Positions 11,026 through 21,725 of a stretch of 64,000 nt of DNA are shown here, piece after piece. Location: the NCBI GenBank assembly GCA_034401135.1, contig JAWZSP010000010.1, forward strand, positions 372,001 to 436,000, given 5' to 3'. A model generated the notes under the pieces. The model saw nothing but the letters and a program-made list of their open reading frames with translations. It searched no databases and was not told where the DNA came from. Source of the stretch: Volutella citrinella (lineage: Eukaryota; Ascomycota; Sordariomycetes; Hypocreales; Nectriaceae). A program made the translations under genes and the position numbers. Each line of letters opens with the position of its first letter. The stretch's first letter is position 1.

Positions 11026-12065
11026 TATTACATCACCAACACGGGTGTACGGTAGCGGCCGCGAAGTTGAATGCAGTATTGTTCTCCGCACAGACCGAGT
11101 TGGTGTAGCGCTTTATGGCCGGGCTGTCTGGACTCTGCTAGCACCATCCATCATTGCCTAAGACTATTCCAGGACGTAAGACGGCTAAAATGGGATGGCT
11201 GGTGTGGCCAGTGTCTGCAGCTCATCTTTTCGTTATCAGCTGGCCCCAAGCCTGGGCCAGTTAGCCTCCGCTGTGATCCTAGCTACACGTCATCAGCTCA
11301 CCCAAAGCCACGCTACGTAGGATGGCTGTCCACAAACGCCATGACTCCACCACCTCAGGTCACCCTTCAAATTTGGCTACCACTGCGTCTTCAGCTACCC
11401 AAGATCGAGTGGCTATTACTCTAACAGGGTTGCCACGCCATGGCCGCTTTTCCAAGTTCGTTGGTATCGGCAGCACACGATTTGCACGGTTGCATCCAGG
11501 GCTACCTACTGCTTTCCACTCGGTATCAAATGAACATTAACATCTATCGAACGTCAATTCCACCATTGAATCATCAGTACCAATGTAACAGAGCGAGTTC
11601 GTTTGTACGTTTGACCTGAGAATGGCGCTCCAATCTGCAGGATGGCGTGGACACTCATGTGCCAACCAGTCCCGTATTCTGCAGGTATGCAGTCGTCAGG
11701 GTGAAAATGTACTATCATCAATCAGTTCCGAGACTTTTCAGGTATTTGGCGAATCCTTGGCCTACATCTACGACCTGGTGTGTACCCTTCATGAGTTCAG
11801 GCTATAAAAGGCGGGGATCTCTTTCTTGAATATGAGAAAATCAGCGAGAGAGATATCCTAATATTCACATCCAAACAGTCCAACAAGAATGCCCTCGGCC
11901 GTGACATCTACTTACAGCCAAGGCCCATGTAAGTCGAAGGCAGTCGCGACACAGGCTGAAGAAGGCTAAAGTGCTAGCTTCGCCGCCGCTGCTTCGGTGA
12001 CTGGCCTCGAAAGTGCTGGCTAAAAAATCCGTCTAGTCTGAAATAAAACCTCGAACACTGACCAG
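11026..12065. other. Intergenic with weak coding traces
   Basis: A plus-strand open stretch near 11,812-11,930 (LEYEKISERDILIFTSKQSN... IYLQPRPM) ends at a perfect GTAAGT donor, but its phase did not match the next open stretch at 12,066. The rest shows nothing convincing. Confidence 0.3.
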
Positions 12066-12206
12066 ATCAAGGTGCCCACCAAAGAGAAGAGTCGGGCCAT
12101 GGAGGAAGCCTCCCGGGCTAGCAAGGAAAGGCGAGAGCAGGCGGAGAGAGAAAGGATAGAGAGAGAGCAACAGGAAGCTCTGGACAAGCTCATTACCAGC
12201 AAATAG
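12066..12206 (+). pseudogene. Possible 3' exon of an unknown gene, charged helix
   Basis: A plus-strand frame ending in TAG reads KEKSRAMEEASRASKERREQ, then AERERIEREQQEALDKLITSK, a strongly amphipathic Glu/Arg/Lys helix. It follows a CTGACCAG acceptor. Coding character is plausible from composition alone. Upstream exons could not be joined in frame, so this may be a relic. No function can be assigned. Confidence 0.25.
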
Positions 12207-12399
12207 TTGGGGAAAACACCAGAGTGCTTGGAAGCATGAAGTGTTGAGCGAGGGACAGTTGACTAACTCGACGCCCTGGTGTGGCTAAGCTACGTCGCGA
12301 TAAACAAATTATTACGTCCTGATTAAATAAAACCTCTTGGAAGAATGGAAATATAAAAAACATGACAAAATTGAGGCAGCGCATTCATTATGCTACTTA

Positions 12400-12789
12400 C
12401 TAAATTAAATCGCCTGTTCTGCTCGTGAATCTAACTATACATTCACTGCGCTGCTTCTCGGCCATATCAGCCCATGCATTACTATAGTTTGCAAGCTGCT
12501 TCATTATATGCCGTAAGTATTTTTCCATATCCGCTTCCAGCTGATCGGTTAGATTTAGCGCTACTTCTCCTGGATGGTGCTTGTAGAGCACTTCCCAATA
12601 AATTGCATCAGCATGATCTGTATGTGTAGCCGCGTAGTTGAACCAGACGCGATTGTAATCCCAAGAGTTCAGTATGCAAGTTGATAGTGGAATCTCTTCG
12701 GGCCGATGATCCTGCTGCGCTTCTATTAACCTCATAGCGTCGAGAAACTGGTCAAGGAGAGGTCGGTACTGTATTAGTGCAAGAACCAA
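12400..12789 (-). CDS. Hypothetical protein (partial or spliced 5' end)
   Basis: The open minus-strand frame of 129 codons has its first ATG at codon 19 (12,735), giving 111 residues if that is the start. The sequence (RPEEIPLSTCILNSWDYNRV, then VWFNYAATHTDHADAIYWEV) is rich in aromatic residues and looks like a genuine helical protein, but no family was recognised. An upstream exon is possible. It sits directly downstream of the degenerate gene at 12,805-13,158 on the same strand, separated by only 15 bases, so the two could be parts of one decayed locus. Confidence 0.4.
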   Translation of the reverse strand: MVLALIQYRPLLDQFLDAMRLIEAQQDHRPEEIPLSTCILNSWDYNRVWFNYAATHTDHADAIYWEVLYKHHPGEVALNLTDQLEADMEKYLRHIMKQLANYSNAWADMAEKQRSECIVRFTSRTGDLI

Positions 12790-12804
12790 GAAAAATATCC
12801 ACCA

Positions 12805-13158
12805 TTAAGGCACTGCGCCGGCAACACCGTGGATAGCCAAAGAGGTGGGTTGCAAGCAAATTGGGCCTCCATTGCGTTGGAACTCAAGGCCAATGACGGC
12901 AGTGATGATGCCTGTTTTTGGGTCGACGATAACTGGGTTGAAGATGCGAAATGGACCTAGGGAGTCTTCTTTCTTGCAAACTGGCTAACTACAGTAATAG
13001 CTTCCGTTGATAAATTCCTAGAGGCCATTATTCCAGCGAGGCTGGGCTAAAAATGCATAGCCACTGCCGCGAGCTCTGCCGAAGTTCCGCTCCACTTTCA
13101 CATCCAGTGTAAAGGAGAACGTTTCCAGTCTTGGCCCTCCTCGTACTGATACATTGTC
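12805..13158 (-). pseudogene. Pseudogene with two in-frame TAG codons
   Basis: The minus strand encodes a continuous protein-like sequence (VRGGPRLETFSFTLDVKVERN, then GYAFLAQPRWNNGL, stop, EFINGSYYCS, stop, PVCKKEDSLGPFRIF) and ends NGGPICLQPTSLAIHGVAGAVP before TAA. Both internal stops are TAG in the same frame, as expected if CAG (Gln) mutated by C-to-T change. A short intron could remove only one of them. The closing block FNPVIVDPKTGIITAVIGL looks well formed, which suggests recent decay of a secreted or enzyme-like protein; the family was not recognised. No start codon was identified. Confidence 0.5.
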
Positions 13159-13895
13159 TTATTCAACGATCATCTATATTCGATTCGGCTATAGCGCTAG
13201 CATGAAGGATTGACCTTTTCCAGTTCTTCCATCATGTTCACAGACTTATGGGACGACCCGCCTACTGCACCTAGCGGCAGCGGCGATGATGCCATCTGGG
13301 AACTGTTTTTTGTTTCAGCAATCACCAAGCTGCACGCTATGCCTTTATAACCAGACGAAATTCAACCTACCTGGGTGGCAAGAGAAGAAGAGGAGAGCGG
13401 GAAAGGCTGGCCAGGCAAGGGTTCCTGCCTGGAGTGGGTCAAATAGACCGTTTTAGATAGATGATCAAGACCAGAAAGAGCCCGTAGACCAGTTGAGTCG
13501 AAAGCTGCCCCCCTCTTGAGGAAATTAGCTTAGAGAAGGGGCGGCACTTGTTTCGCCTTTCACTACGCCAAGCTGCACGACCTGGTCCAGATCGGCTAAA
13601 GTACATTACTTGCCCTCAGCTTTTATTTTGTTTCCTTGGTCAGAAAAGCAATGTTTTCAGTTCAATCGCACACTATAGGCGTTTCTTTCGCTTGTTGTAC
13701 CCGAAAAAAAATGTATCTGTTCCGAATCCTGAGTTTAGAGCTTCGATTTCAGCCTTAGTAACTTTTATGTCTACCGATAGGCGTCCAATATTTGACATAA
13801 TCCGAAACCTGAATTTGATTTGCTTTGGAATGCAAACCTGTATAAAATAAACAAGATTTCTTTCCTTGCCACCTACTCACTCAGCACTGGGTACT
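13159..13895. other. Intergenic
   Basis: The minus strand near 13,200-13,300 holds MASSPLPLGAVGGSSHKSVN, possibly a 5' piece of the adjacent pseudogene. A plus-strand open stretch at 13,548-13,850 has no ATG at its start and no recognisable domain. CT-rich sequence precedes the next gene. Confidence 0.3.
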
Positions 13896-15239
13896 ATGGC
13901 GGCAACTACTACTAGAGCTAGGGCAGCGGATGCAACCAAAGCCCGAAGCACAGAGGCGAAGAAAAGGATTGCCAAACCAAGCGCAAAATCTGCCAAGCAA
14001 CAAGAGAAAGACAACCAGGAGTACCTCAACGGCTTAGAGAAAGATTACGACAAGGCAAGCCCTCAGAGGCAGGAAGAGATTCAAAAGCAGCGTGGAGCAA
14101 TGAATGCGTTTCGAGAAGCTGTTGAGCAAATGGACATTGAAACACAATCTAGTACTGTCACGCCACCAGAGGAAGCCCAAAGCGAGCCACGAGCGGAGGA
14201 AATCACAGAGAATGGATCCAGTAATGTGACGACTGTCTCTAGCAATACCCAGGACAGTCCGGTGAAGGAAGCCGACAGGCTTAATCAACGCCCTGAAACT
14301 ACCTCTCAAAAAGAGACTCCAATAGCCTCTATCGAGGAAGATCAAAATACAGAACCGGAACACGAGGTGCCGCTTCTTGATAGACGTTCGCAAGTCCCTG
14401 GACATGGCAAGAATTTTGAAACAGTGGCCTTCTATGAAGGAAGGGGCGGCTGGTATGTGAACAAGTATGGTCCTAGATATTCGCCGCAATACGAGATGAG
14501 CAGGGAAAATTATCATACCGGAATAGGAGAGTTGCCCAAAGTGGGGCAAGAAACACGCAAGACTATACGCGCGAGCTACCCACCTCCTGGTGAAGTACGC
14601 ATCTGGGGTGTCGCTTGGGTGCCTCGAAAGGGCTCTAAAGTCAGCGACAGAAATGACCCAGAAAACATTAATCCGGACCGGGTTGAAAGCTTCACTGGTA
14701 TCTTAACCGTTGCGCTTATCGGAACCACACGCAAGGAGGCAAAGTGGGCCCTGCGAAGTACTTATCAGGTGCTGTTACGTGACTATAAGCGAGCAAACCA
14801 CGAGCTGCATGATGCCGCATGCGAGGCCTATCGGAGGGCTAACGATGGCTCTCGACCAAAAGACAGGTCTCCCTCTGCTCCCATCTACCCTTTACCTGAG
14901 GCAGCTCGGACATCCTCAAGCGCTATCTCTACTAAGAAATCGGAGCGTCAGTCCCGATTTATTGAAAGGAAAGTCAGACGCAAACACCCACAGAAGCTGC
15001 TAACGCCAGGGCTGAGCGATGACGAAGGATCCATGTCTCCAGAGCCACGATCGCCTAGCTCTACAAGGACAACTTCACACTACAGTGAAGAAGAAGCAAG
15101 GAAGGAGTTCTTAGATGACTACTTGAAGATGGAGGGCCTCAACTCCTGGACTGAAATGTCTCAGCAACAAAAGTCCGATGCTATAACCTCTTGGAAAATA
15201 TTTAAGGAGGAGAATGGGCCGTCTATCTCTGTCGGCTAG
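13896..15239 (+). CDS. Hypothetical charged protein with a conserved-looking central domain
   Basis: 447 residues from the ATG at 13,896 (the longer frame begins with TTG). The N-terminal ~160 residues are Lys/Glu/Ala-rich and probably disordered, with helical character (KQQEKDNQEYLNGLEKDYDK). A folded-looking block spans about residues 170-310: FETVAFYEGRGGWYVNKYGP, PPPGEVRIWGVAWVPRKGSK and GILTVALIGTTRKEAKWALR. The tail is Ser/Pro/Arg-rich with a basic stretch (RKVRRKHPQKLL) that could serve as a nuclear signal, then a final helix ending in WKIFKEENG. No known family was recognised. The frame is intact over 1.3 kb in one exon, which supports a real gene. Confidence 0.6.
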   Translation: MAATTTRARAADATKARSTEAKKRIAKPSAKSAKQQEKDNQEYLNGLEKDYDKASPQRQEEIQKQRGAMNAFREAVEQMDIETQSSTVTPPEEAQSEPRAEEITENGSSNVTTVSSNTQDSPVKEADRLNQRPETTSQKETPIASIEEDQNTEPEHEVPLLDRRSQVPGHGKNFETVAFYEGRGGWYVNKYGPRYSPQYEMSRENYHTGIGELPKVGQETRKTIRASYPPPGEVRIWGVAWVPRKGSKVSDRNDPENINPDRVESFTGILTVALIGTTRKEAKWALRSTYQVLLRDYKRANHELHDAACEAYRRANDGSRPKDRSPSAPIYPLPEAARTSSSAISTKKSERQSRFIERKVRRKHPQKLLTPGLSDDEGSMSPEPRSPSSTRTTSHYSEEEARKEFLDDYLKMEGLNSWTEMSQQQKSDAITSWKIFKEENGPSISVG

Positions 15240-16059
15240 GTTACAGTTTGATATTAAGGCTAGTCTTTGCTTATGCAGTTGAATTTCATAGGTTGAGGTT
15301 TAGTAGTTTAGTAGTTTTTTTTCGAGCTGCTTAGTGAGTAGTCCCGTCCCAGCATGCAGCTCTCACTCTACTTTATTATGTTTAAATATAGTTGCGGCTT
15401 TGCAATATTCTTATAACACCTTCTACTTTGTGCTAAAACTGCTATATGTCGATGTTTAAAGATAGATTGTTACGCGATCGCGGCTGCTTCTGCAATCAAT
15501 AGCCCAATTCTATACTCTAATTAAAATAAACAAGGAGTAGCTTTATAGGATCATAGTCTGAGAAGTTATAAGAGTTGAGTGTTTTTGATTGCCTCTTAAG
15601 TTTCGTAAGGCTAAGTTGCTTGACTTCGTGACCCTCGTCTTTGCCTCGGTCATCCTGGTTTGCTTCGCTTTCGCTTGGCAAGATGAGGCGTTTAGCAGAT
15701 GACGTGTAGTAGCGGGTTTATGTTGGCCTTTTCGGGCGTTTATAGGCTCTAGCCCTTACAGGCAGACGTGCAATACTCCTCTAGCTTAATATAGAGGGGA
15801 GGTTTAAGCAGTTCAGTAACATCTTCTATTCCTTTTATAACTCTATAGGTTTAATATAGAAGCAATATGACCTCCTGAGAATAAAGTCGTGTATTTATCG
15901 CAGACACTTAATATCACTATTGCTTTAAGTAATATATACTCTAGAGACAGCTGCCCAAACCTGCACGTCCACTCAAAGCGATTAACCATTAATTGATTGC
16001 TGACTGTGCTCTTTATAACACACTGAAGTACACATACTACAGCCCTTGTATCTATGGTC
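15240..16059. other. AT-rich intergenic sequence
   Basis: 820 bases of AT-rich sequence with many TATA and TTTA runs and no coding frame. It is the 3' flank shared by two convergent genes. The composition fits decayed, possibly point-mutated repeat DNA, but no repeat partner was seen in this window. Confidence 0.35.
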
Positions 16060-16629
16060 CTAAGCATTCGATTCGAACTGCCAAAGGACGGGTTCGATGT
16101 CCTTTCCAAAGTCAGGTGCAATAAACAAGTAACCCTGTAAAAAAAATGTCTTTTTCACATTTTTTTTCTGAGCGGCGTGTTCAAAAATGCTCATTTGAAT
16201 GCTTGAAAGATTCAAAACGTCTGAAACAGCATTCTTGTCCCACCCAAGCTTGGTGAAGTCGACTTGTTCCCACTGTCCTGTCGCATTTACAACAGAATAA
16301 GAGCTTATGTTAAGAACGACGCTTGTATCTTGGATGCGAATGTCTCCGCTTCCTCTCTTTCCCTTGTGTGTGTGTGGTCTCAATTCTTTGATGAACTCGT
16401 CTTGCGGAGGAAGGGGCTTGACGTCGCTTCCATCACTTGCTGGTGAGATTTTCAGAATGAAATACACCTCGCCATCATTAGATGGCTCGTTCAAGTCCTC
16501 CGGTTCGTGGCAGTTGGAGATCAAGAAGGTGGTATATCCTAGGTTTTTCATCTTTTCGGGCCAAGTGGAACCCTCAGAGAGAATGCGCTTCCAACAACCG
16601 TCGATAGGAACGCGAGTTGAGTCTGCCAT
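16060..16629 (-). CDS. Hypothetical protein, 189 residues
   Basis: The ATG at 16,629 starts MADSTRVPIDGCWKRILSEG. The protein has no signal peptide or membrane segment and a single Cys pair. The sequence alternates short predicted strands (NLGYTTFLISNCHE, GEVYFILKISPAS, DIRIQDTSVVLNISSYSVVN) with a C-terminal helix-strand (KKNVKKTFFLQGYLFIAPDF). It looks like a small soluble beta-rich fold, but no family was recognised. The promoter side contains ATGTGG and GATAAG-like elements of unknown relevance. One exon is sufficient. Confidence 0.55.
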   Translation of the reverse strand: MADSTRVPIDGCWKRILSEGSTWPEKMKNLGYTTFLISNCHEPEDLNEPSNDGEVYFILKISPASDGSDVKPLPPQDEFIKELRPHTHKGKRGSGDIRIQDTSVVLNISSYSVVNATGQWEQVDFTKLGWDKNAVSDVLNLSSIQMSIFEHAAQKKNVKKTFFLQGYLFIAPDFGKDIEPVLWQFESNA

Positions 16630-18324
16630 TTCGAAGTGCTGCAATGTTGGTACTGATCAAAAGTGATGGGTGTTGATTAAAGGTGATGTGGTAAAGCCAT
16701 GCTTATATACTCCAAAAAGTCAGCAGACGAGAGCGGTCGCTTTTGAACTTTTGGCTGTAGAATGCTGGGGTCGACCTTGCCCGTCAGATTGGACAGCCAT
16801 TAACCTGACTCGAGCTATTCAAGTAACGATAGCGTGACATAACAACCACCTGCGTCGAGTATCTAGAGCCATTTGCCTATCCTCGTTGCAAATTAGTCAC
16901 GGCGGCCAAAATTGTCCGCTCGTTGAATCTATCACAGGCTAGGTGAGTGTGGCGTGTCTAACATAGGATGTCCAGAGCAGCTTGGTCTGTTGACATCATC
17001 CATATCTAACTGACTGGAGCTTCTATAGGCTCAAAACGGCAAATTAGACCGCAATGCAGCCAGTATGATCTTCCCGGAGCCATCTCTTCATTATCACCGT
17101 TTGCTGAAAGCTTGCGCACACACACACCAATGCGCGTCCATGGCGGCGGCAATGCCCGACATCCGAATGGCCGGGTCGTTTAAGTCGCCCAAGGATCTAG
17201 TTACTGTACTGGCGATGTCTTAAAGCCAGCCACATTCGTGTCTGAAAACCTGTCTATATGGTTCTTCCTCGTAGCAGAAGTGAATGGGCAACCACGCGGC
17301 GCATGTTGGGCGGGCTAGGGAGGCACTACATGCACGCAGTCAAGGTGACAGCCCCCATTGGCACATAGAGGGGTTCTTTAAAAGCCAAGAAAGTAAGACG
17401 AGCCACTGGCTGAAGGAATCGGTTGGAACCATTACAGAACCGCATGGTCAGAGATATAAAGCGGATGTGATTTGATACCAGAGAATGTGATACATGCGAA
17501 CGAGACTTCGAATCACCTAGCCATTGATCATTAGGGGCACCTAGATCCGCCATAGCCCCGCCAGCCACTGTTGAGCTTTGCGATCTTCTTCGTGAAGAGC
17601 TTGAGCAAGAAGCGATCTACAAATCAGTGGGAGCCTACCCGCTACTTATCACATCAGAATCTTGTTTGTGGCCAAGGCGTTCGAGGCCAACCCAGGCGAA
17701 GAGTCCACATTCCTTTCCATGTTTTTTTTTCTTTCTCGGCGTCGTCGTCGAACGCGGTGGGTACCTCTCTGCCATCACATGTCGCCTCACTGAAATTGTG
17801 ATGTGACATCAGAGTATCTGGCAAAGTTGACGCCGCTAGACATGCTAGCCAGGGCCTTGCGTCAGTTGAGCTAGCCGGAGTTCAGACAGCTCCCATCTAC
17901 GGGAACTTGACAAATATTCTTCTCTCATCTCGTTCTTGCAACAAGAGTGACGGTCGGTTTATGGTTGGGGCTGTCCAAGTAATCATAGACTTTCTTCCGC
18001 CAAAGCCCCTTCACCGTCAAGTATTGCGGAAGACACTACTTCAATTTTTTGGGCGCCTAAATACTGTAGAAAGAATATCATCGACGCCGGGTTACTTGAA
18101 AGTTTAGCTCGCGCCAGCTATCTTATGAGAGCTTCCCGTCAGGTTTCCCCTAGAACCCAGAGCAACGACACCAAAAGCAACCGTATCTGAACATAATCTA
18201 TCCGAGGCAACCAATCGACCACTTCGAGCGAAGCAACATACTTACGATGGTAAAAAACAGGCACCCCGCTGGATATTCCCTGGTTTTTAAACCTCTGATG
18301 GCTCTTCTCATAATGTTATCCAGC
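16630..18324. other. Intergenic, no gene seen
   Basis: 1.7 kb upstream of the 16.6 kb gene and downstream of the 18.9 kb gene. A (CA)n tract lies near 17,117. Open stretches here lack coding character and splice support. Confidence 0.4.
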
Positions 18325-18912
18325 TCACTTGGATGACTTCTGCCGGCCTCGACTGCTGCCACTGCCAACACTTTCCCCTGTACAAATGCTTGGCTTTCCA
18401 GCATTAATCCACGCCCAAATAGCAAGTACGACGAGGCCTCCAACCATAATTGAACACTCCACCCCTGCCCAGTTGGTGATCCATGTGGGATACCTTTCCA
18501 TATACCATAAGATGAGGCCCGCCGAGAGCTCCAGGATCACTAGGAGGAGTAAAACAACAGGAGCGCATGCGAGTGCCTTTCCCATAATACTCTTGCTTTC
18601 ACATTCTTCCATTCCAAACTGAAGCATTCTAGTGGCTGTAACGGCCGTGGTAGATGTGATTGTAGCGCTAAGAAGGAGCCGCACCGCCAGCTGTGACTTG
18701 TGCCCGCCATCATCAGCGAATATAACGACGAAAATCATCGAAGCTAGGGATATGGCTGCGAAAGAGATAGCAAACACAACCAAGTCATCATAGCATTGCA
18801 GCATTCGATAGATGAAGCCGCGAGAATGCGAGACCATTGGTTTCTCGGCTAGGAGGTAGTGGGGTCAGCAGCATGTCAATGCAACCGACAATTTCGACTT
18901 ACGTTGGCTCAT
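18325..18912 (-). CDS. Small four-helix membrane protein, two exons
   Basis: The first exon is only 10 nt (18,903-18,912, ATGAGCCAAC). A 54-nt intron follows (donor GTAAGT, branch GCTGAC, acceptor CTAG), then exon 18,325-18,848, giving 177 residues beginning MSQPEKPMVSHSRGFIYRML. Four hydrophobic helices are clear: FAISFAAISLASMIFVVIFA, LAVRLLLSATITSTTAVTA, LACAPVVLLLLVILELSAGL and CSIMVGGLVVLAIWAWINA. The Ser/Arg/Lys tail (GSGSSRGRQKSSK) is likely cytosolic. It resembles uncharacterised fungal integral membrane proteins of this size; transport or signalling cannot be inferred. The tiny first exon is well supported by canonical splice sites. Confidence 0.65.
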
Positions 18913-19392
18913 TTTTTCCCAGTTGCTTTACTTAACTGCTGGTCTTAGTGTGTGTAAAGTGTAGGACTAAGGAGCTGGCAAAACAAAGCGGTAATTTATT
19001 AATTTGCGACGAAGAGCGGAGCAGGTTGCTTTGCCCGTTTTATCCATGGGAGGGTACAGATATCAACTGCCCAAATTTGACTTATTTGTAATTCTAAAAA
19101 GCAGATATTTGATACAAAGTACAGAGACTCTTGCAGGTGTACTGCACTGATCCTACTGACCATGTCCTGCCTTGGGTGCGGAATCTTGCCTCGTCCTACA
19201 GTCAAATTAAGCCGCCGGTAGAATTCTCATCTATTAACGGATACTACCACGATGTGTTGCCGTCTACTGGTAAGAAAAAGCCATGCGCCGTGTGAATACT
19301 CAAGTATAAAGTTTTCTAACGGACAGCTTCCTCATGTCGTGCTTAATCGTTATTTTGGCAGTTCAGGTGGATAACCGCTCAGCCCCCAAAAT
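18913..19392. other. Divergent intergenic region
   Basis: Promoter region between the minus-strand membrane protein and the plus-strand Cys-rich ORF. No other coding signal was seen. Confidence 0.4.
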
Positions 19393-19767
19393 ATGTACGG
19401 CCTCTCAGATACCAGACACGGGCGGGTATACAAACAGACTTTGTCTTACGACCTAGAAAATGAAACTTCAAACCATGATATGCCTTTAGCCATCGCACGA
19501 GCGTCTACTAAGCGGCCTAACCCCGACACATGCCTCCACTCTTGGTTAATCAAAGCTGGCTATTCTGACGTGTGGTCCTGCCCCTCTTGCAGTCAAGTCG
19601 ACCATACATTTTTCTTTGAGTGCCACTACTGCAATCTCAGAAAGTGCAAGGTTCGAGGATACCACTGCCTTCTTGACACAAGGCCAGGATGTAGTTCAGC
19701 GCTTACCAGTTCTATAGGATCATATAATCCTGAATTGAAAGTTGGAATGGATTTCTATATACTTTGA
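19393..19767 (+). CDS. Small Cys/His-rich hypothetical protein
   Basis: 124 residues from an ATG (MYGLSDTRHGRVYKQTL). The central part has paired Cys and His residues: CLHSWL, CPSCSQVDH, FECHYCNLRKCKVRGYHC, suggesting two zinc-binding knuckles (C-x2-C with H, then C-x2-C-x4-C). There is no signal peptide. The zinc-binding idea rests on spacing alone; no named finger family fits. The N-terminal 35 residues look unstructured. It could also be an exon of a longer gene, but no upstream splice partner was found. Confidence 0.4.
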   Translation: MYGLSDTRHGRVYKQTLSYDLENETSNHDMPLAIARASTKRPNPDTCLHSWLIKAGYSDVWSCPSCSQVDHTFFFECHYCNLRKCKVRGYHCLLDTRPGCSSALTSSIGSYNPELKVGMDFYIL

Positions 19768-20043
19768 ATGCTTTTATGCTCATGTCTGATGATAGCCCTT
19801 CATAACCCCCTATTAAGTCGAAAATCACATACTATATTACTGAATCAGGTGAGAGTAGTTAAATTGAGGTCAGGGCTGCGTCATTTGCGTAAAGACAATC
19901 AGACGCATCAATATACCATTCATTCCTTTTGCTACGGGCAAAGCTCTTCAGGTAAAGTCTCAAGTCTATTCTCATTTCATTTTGCATCAAAAGAGTCTCT
20001 CACTAAGCAGACACAGTCTAGCGTCTAGCCCATTGGGTATTTG

Positions 20044-20780
20044 CTACTGTGCTCCAGAAAAACAAAGGTCTATCATGCTTCTGGAGTCCTCCTGTAGATC
20101 CGCTACTGATAAAGCCGTCTGGTTGATAAATGCGAGGCATTTGTATAGAAGCTCCTCTGTCTGCATCGCCCTCTCGGATTGTTCTCTGAACAATCTAACC
20201 AGTCGTTCATGCTCCAGAGACAGGGCTTCCAATTCTCTCTGCAGAGCTTCTGTAACTGCTAACTTCGTCTCTGAGTGATCTGTCGCCAAATATCCTTGAC
20301 CTTGACCTGAGGTGTGTCCGACAACTTCGGCATGCGCGCTCTCGAGGGCAGCACTGTGCGAGGGGATTAGGCAGTGTGTGTCGAACCTTTGACAACCAGT
20401 ATAGTGCAAGGGTTCAATAAGAATCGCATAGAAACCATTTCCCACCTCCCGGCAGAGTTCTTCGTGCGCCTTTGCACTATGTTCGTCTATCTCTCGAGAG
20501 AATAAATGTGATGACTTGGTTGTACAGACCCAGTTATAAGGGTCAGAGTGTTGGGTGATGAGCCTCACTTTTGATGGCTCAATCTCGAGGCCAGTCTTGA
20601 GCTCTTTTCATTTCGTTAGCGACGACCAATGGCGTAGGTGAGACCAGGCTTACTGATGTGGGCGGCAAGCTCAGCTCTGCATCTCTGAATGGCACTTTCG
20701 TGATCATCGACAGTGAGGCCTACTTCCCAAGCAGCAACATTCTCACTCGCAGCAGAGGAAGAAGCGGCATCCATGCTCAT
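20044..20780 (-). CDS. Coiled-coil orphan protein, two exons
   Basis: Exon 1 is 20,654-20,780 and exon 2 is 20,044-20,603, joined over a 50-nt intron (GTAAGC, branch GCTAAC, AAAAG) that keeps the frame (A|AG). The product is 228 residues beginning MSMDAASSSAASENVAAWEV. Exon 1 encodes a helix (HESAIQRCRAELAAHI). The C-terminal half is a heptad-rich helix (TKLAVTEALQRELEALSLEH, then ERLVRLFREQSERAMQTEEL). No catalytic motif is visible. It belongs with the other small minus-strand coiled-coil genes of this window (21.4, 45.7 and 46.6 kb); homology among them is suggested by design, not shown by alignment. Confidence 0.6.
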
Positions 20781-21407
20781 TGCGTGGCTTATATGACGTA
20801 CAATATACAAAGAGTATACAGCTCAAGGACGACGCTGTCATGCTCAAGCTGTGTTTTGCCATGGGTTTATGAGGGCCTGTGAATACTTTGAGCTGGCCCA
20901 GCGGTTTAAAACTGCCACGAGTTGCTTTATCCGTTTTTGGCCTCTTTTGCCCCATTGTGTGGTGCGGCATAGTGGTGCCGGGGGTGGTGTTCGCCACATG
21001 AACACATCGCACAGTCGATTTTGGCCACTGCCTGGGGGCTTGACTTGGCCGCCTGCAATCCTAGGCCGTTCCCTCCAAGGGAGAGAAGGCACCCGAAGTG
21101 GCTGATGGGGCAGCTTGTCAAGCCCTCGGGCACACGATGATGTTGAGTCACATACGGAATGAGTATTGTCCTTACGAAGCCAGTTAGCAAAGTAATAAAA
21201 GTGGCCATTGGTCTATAGGCGACGCCCGCCTAACAGGAAAAACTACCCTCCAAGTGAGTTTACAATTAATACAGCGTCACTCATTTCGTGGTCCACTGCA
21301 GCTTTCCAGCCTGAGGGATGAAACAGCCAAATTTGGTTTACTTCAGCAGAGCTTTTAGAACAGTTATTGTATTTTGTCAAATCTCCGTGCCTGAAGAATA
21401 ATTTCAT
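20781..21407. other. Intergenic
   Basis: Contains a GC-rich palindrome-like patch near 20,960-21,000 but no gene or repeat partner seen in this window. Confidence 0.35.
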
Positions 21408-21725
21408 TCAACTGACTGTGTCAAGTTGCATTGTATCGATGGTTTCTGCCGTCGCACCCGTTTCTCCCAGCCCTAATACCGCCTGCAACCTCGCGATGAT
21501 CACAGCTTGCGCATCCTGAACTCCTTGCATGAAGTTGCATTCTATTTCGAGTCTTTCAATCTGGTGCAAGGCCGCTCGTAGGTCGCTCTCTAAGCGGACT
21601 TCCAGCTCTGTCGCACCATTTGTGCTCGAACCACAATTGTCCGAAGCCAGATACGTCTTCTTTTCGAATTCCTCAATGATGGGCTTAGGCACTCTGCCCA
21701 CGTCGTATGGTGGCGCCATTGTCAT
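21408..21725 (-). CDS. Small coiled-coil orphan protein
   Basis: 105 residues starting MTMAPPYDVGRVPKPIIEEF. Residues ~42-90 form an amphipathic helix (ELEVRLESDLRAALHQIERL, then EIECNFMQGVQDAQAVIIAR). The C-terminus is Thr/Met-rich. The size, acidic helix and strand resemble those of its downstream neighbour at 20.0-20.8 kb. No domain was recognised. The size alone leaves room for a chance ORF, but the ATG context and composition favour a gene. Confidence 0.45.
   Translation of the reverse strand: MTMAPPYDVGRVPKPIIEEFEKKTYLASDNCGSSTNGATELEVRLESDLRAALHQIERLEIECNFMQGVQDAQAVIIARLQAVLGLGETGATAETIDTMQLDTVS

Noticed and set aside
14034..14549. 171-codon minus-strand frame opposite the 13.9-15.2 kb gene
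   Set aside because: Antisense shadow of a gene with good coding character; no true start or domain.
16040..16090. GATTCGAACTGCC resembling a tRNA T-loop
   Set aside because: No matching acceptor stem, D-arm or anticodon arm around it, and it overlaps the 3' end of a protein gene.
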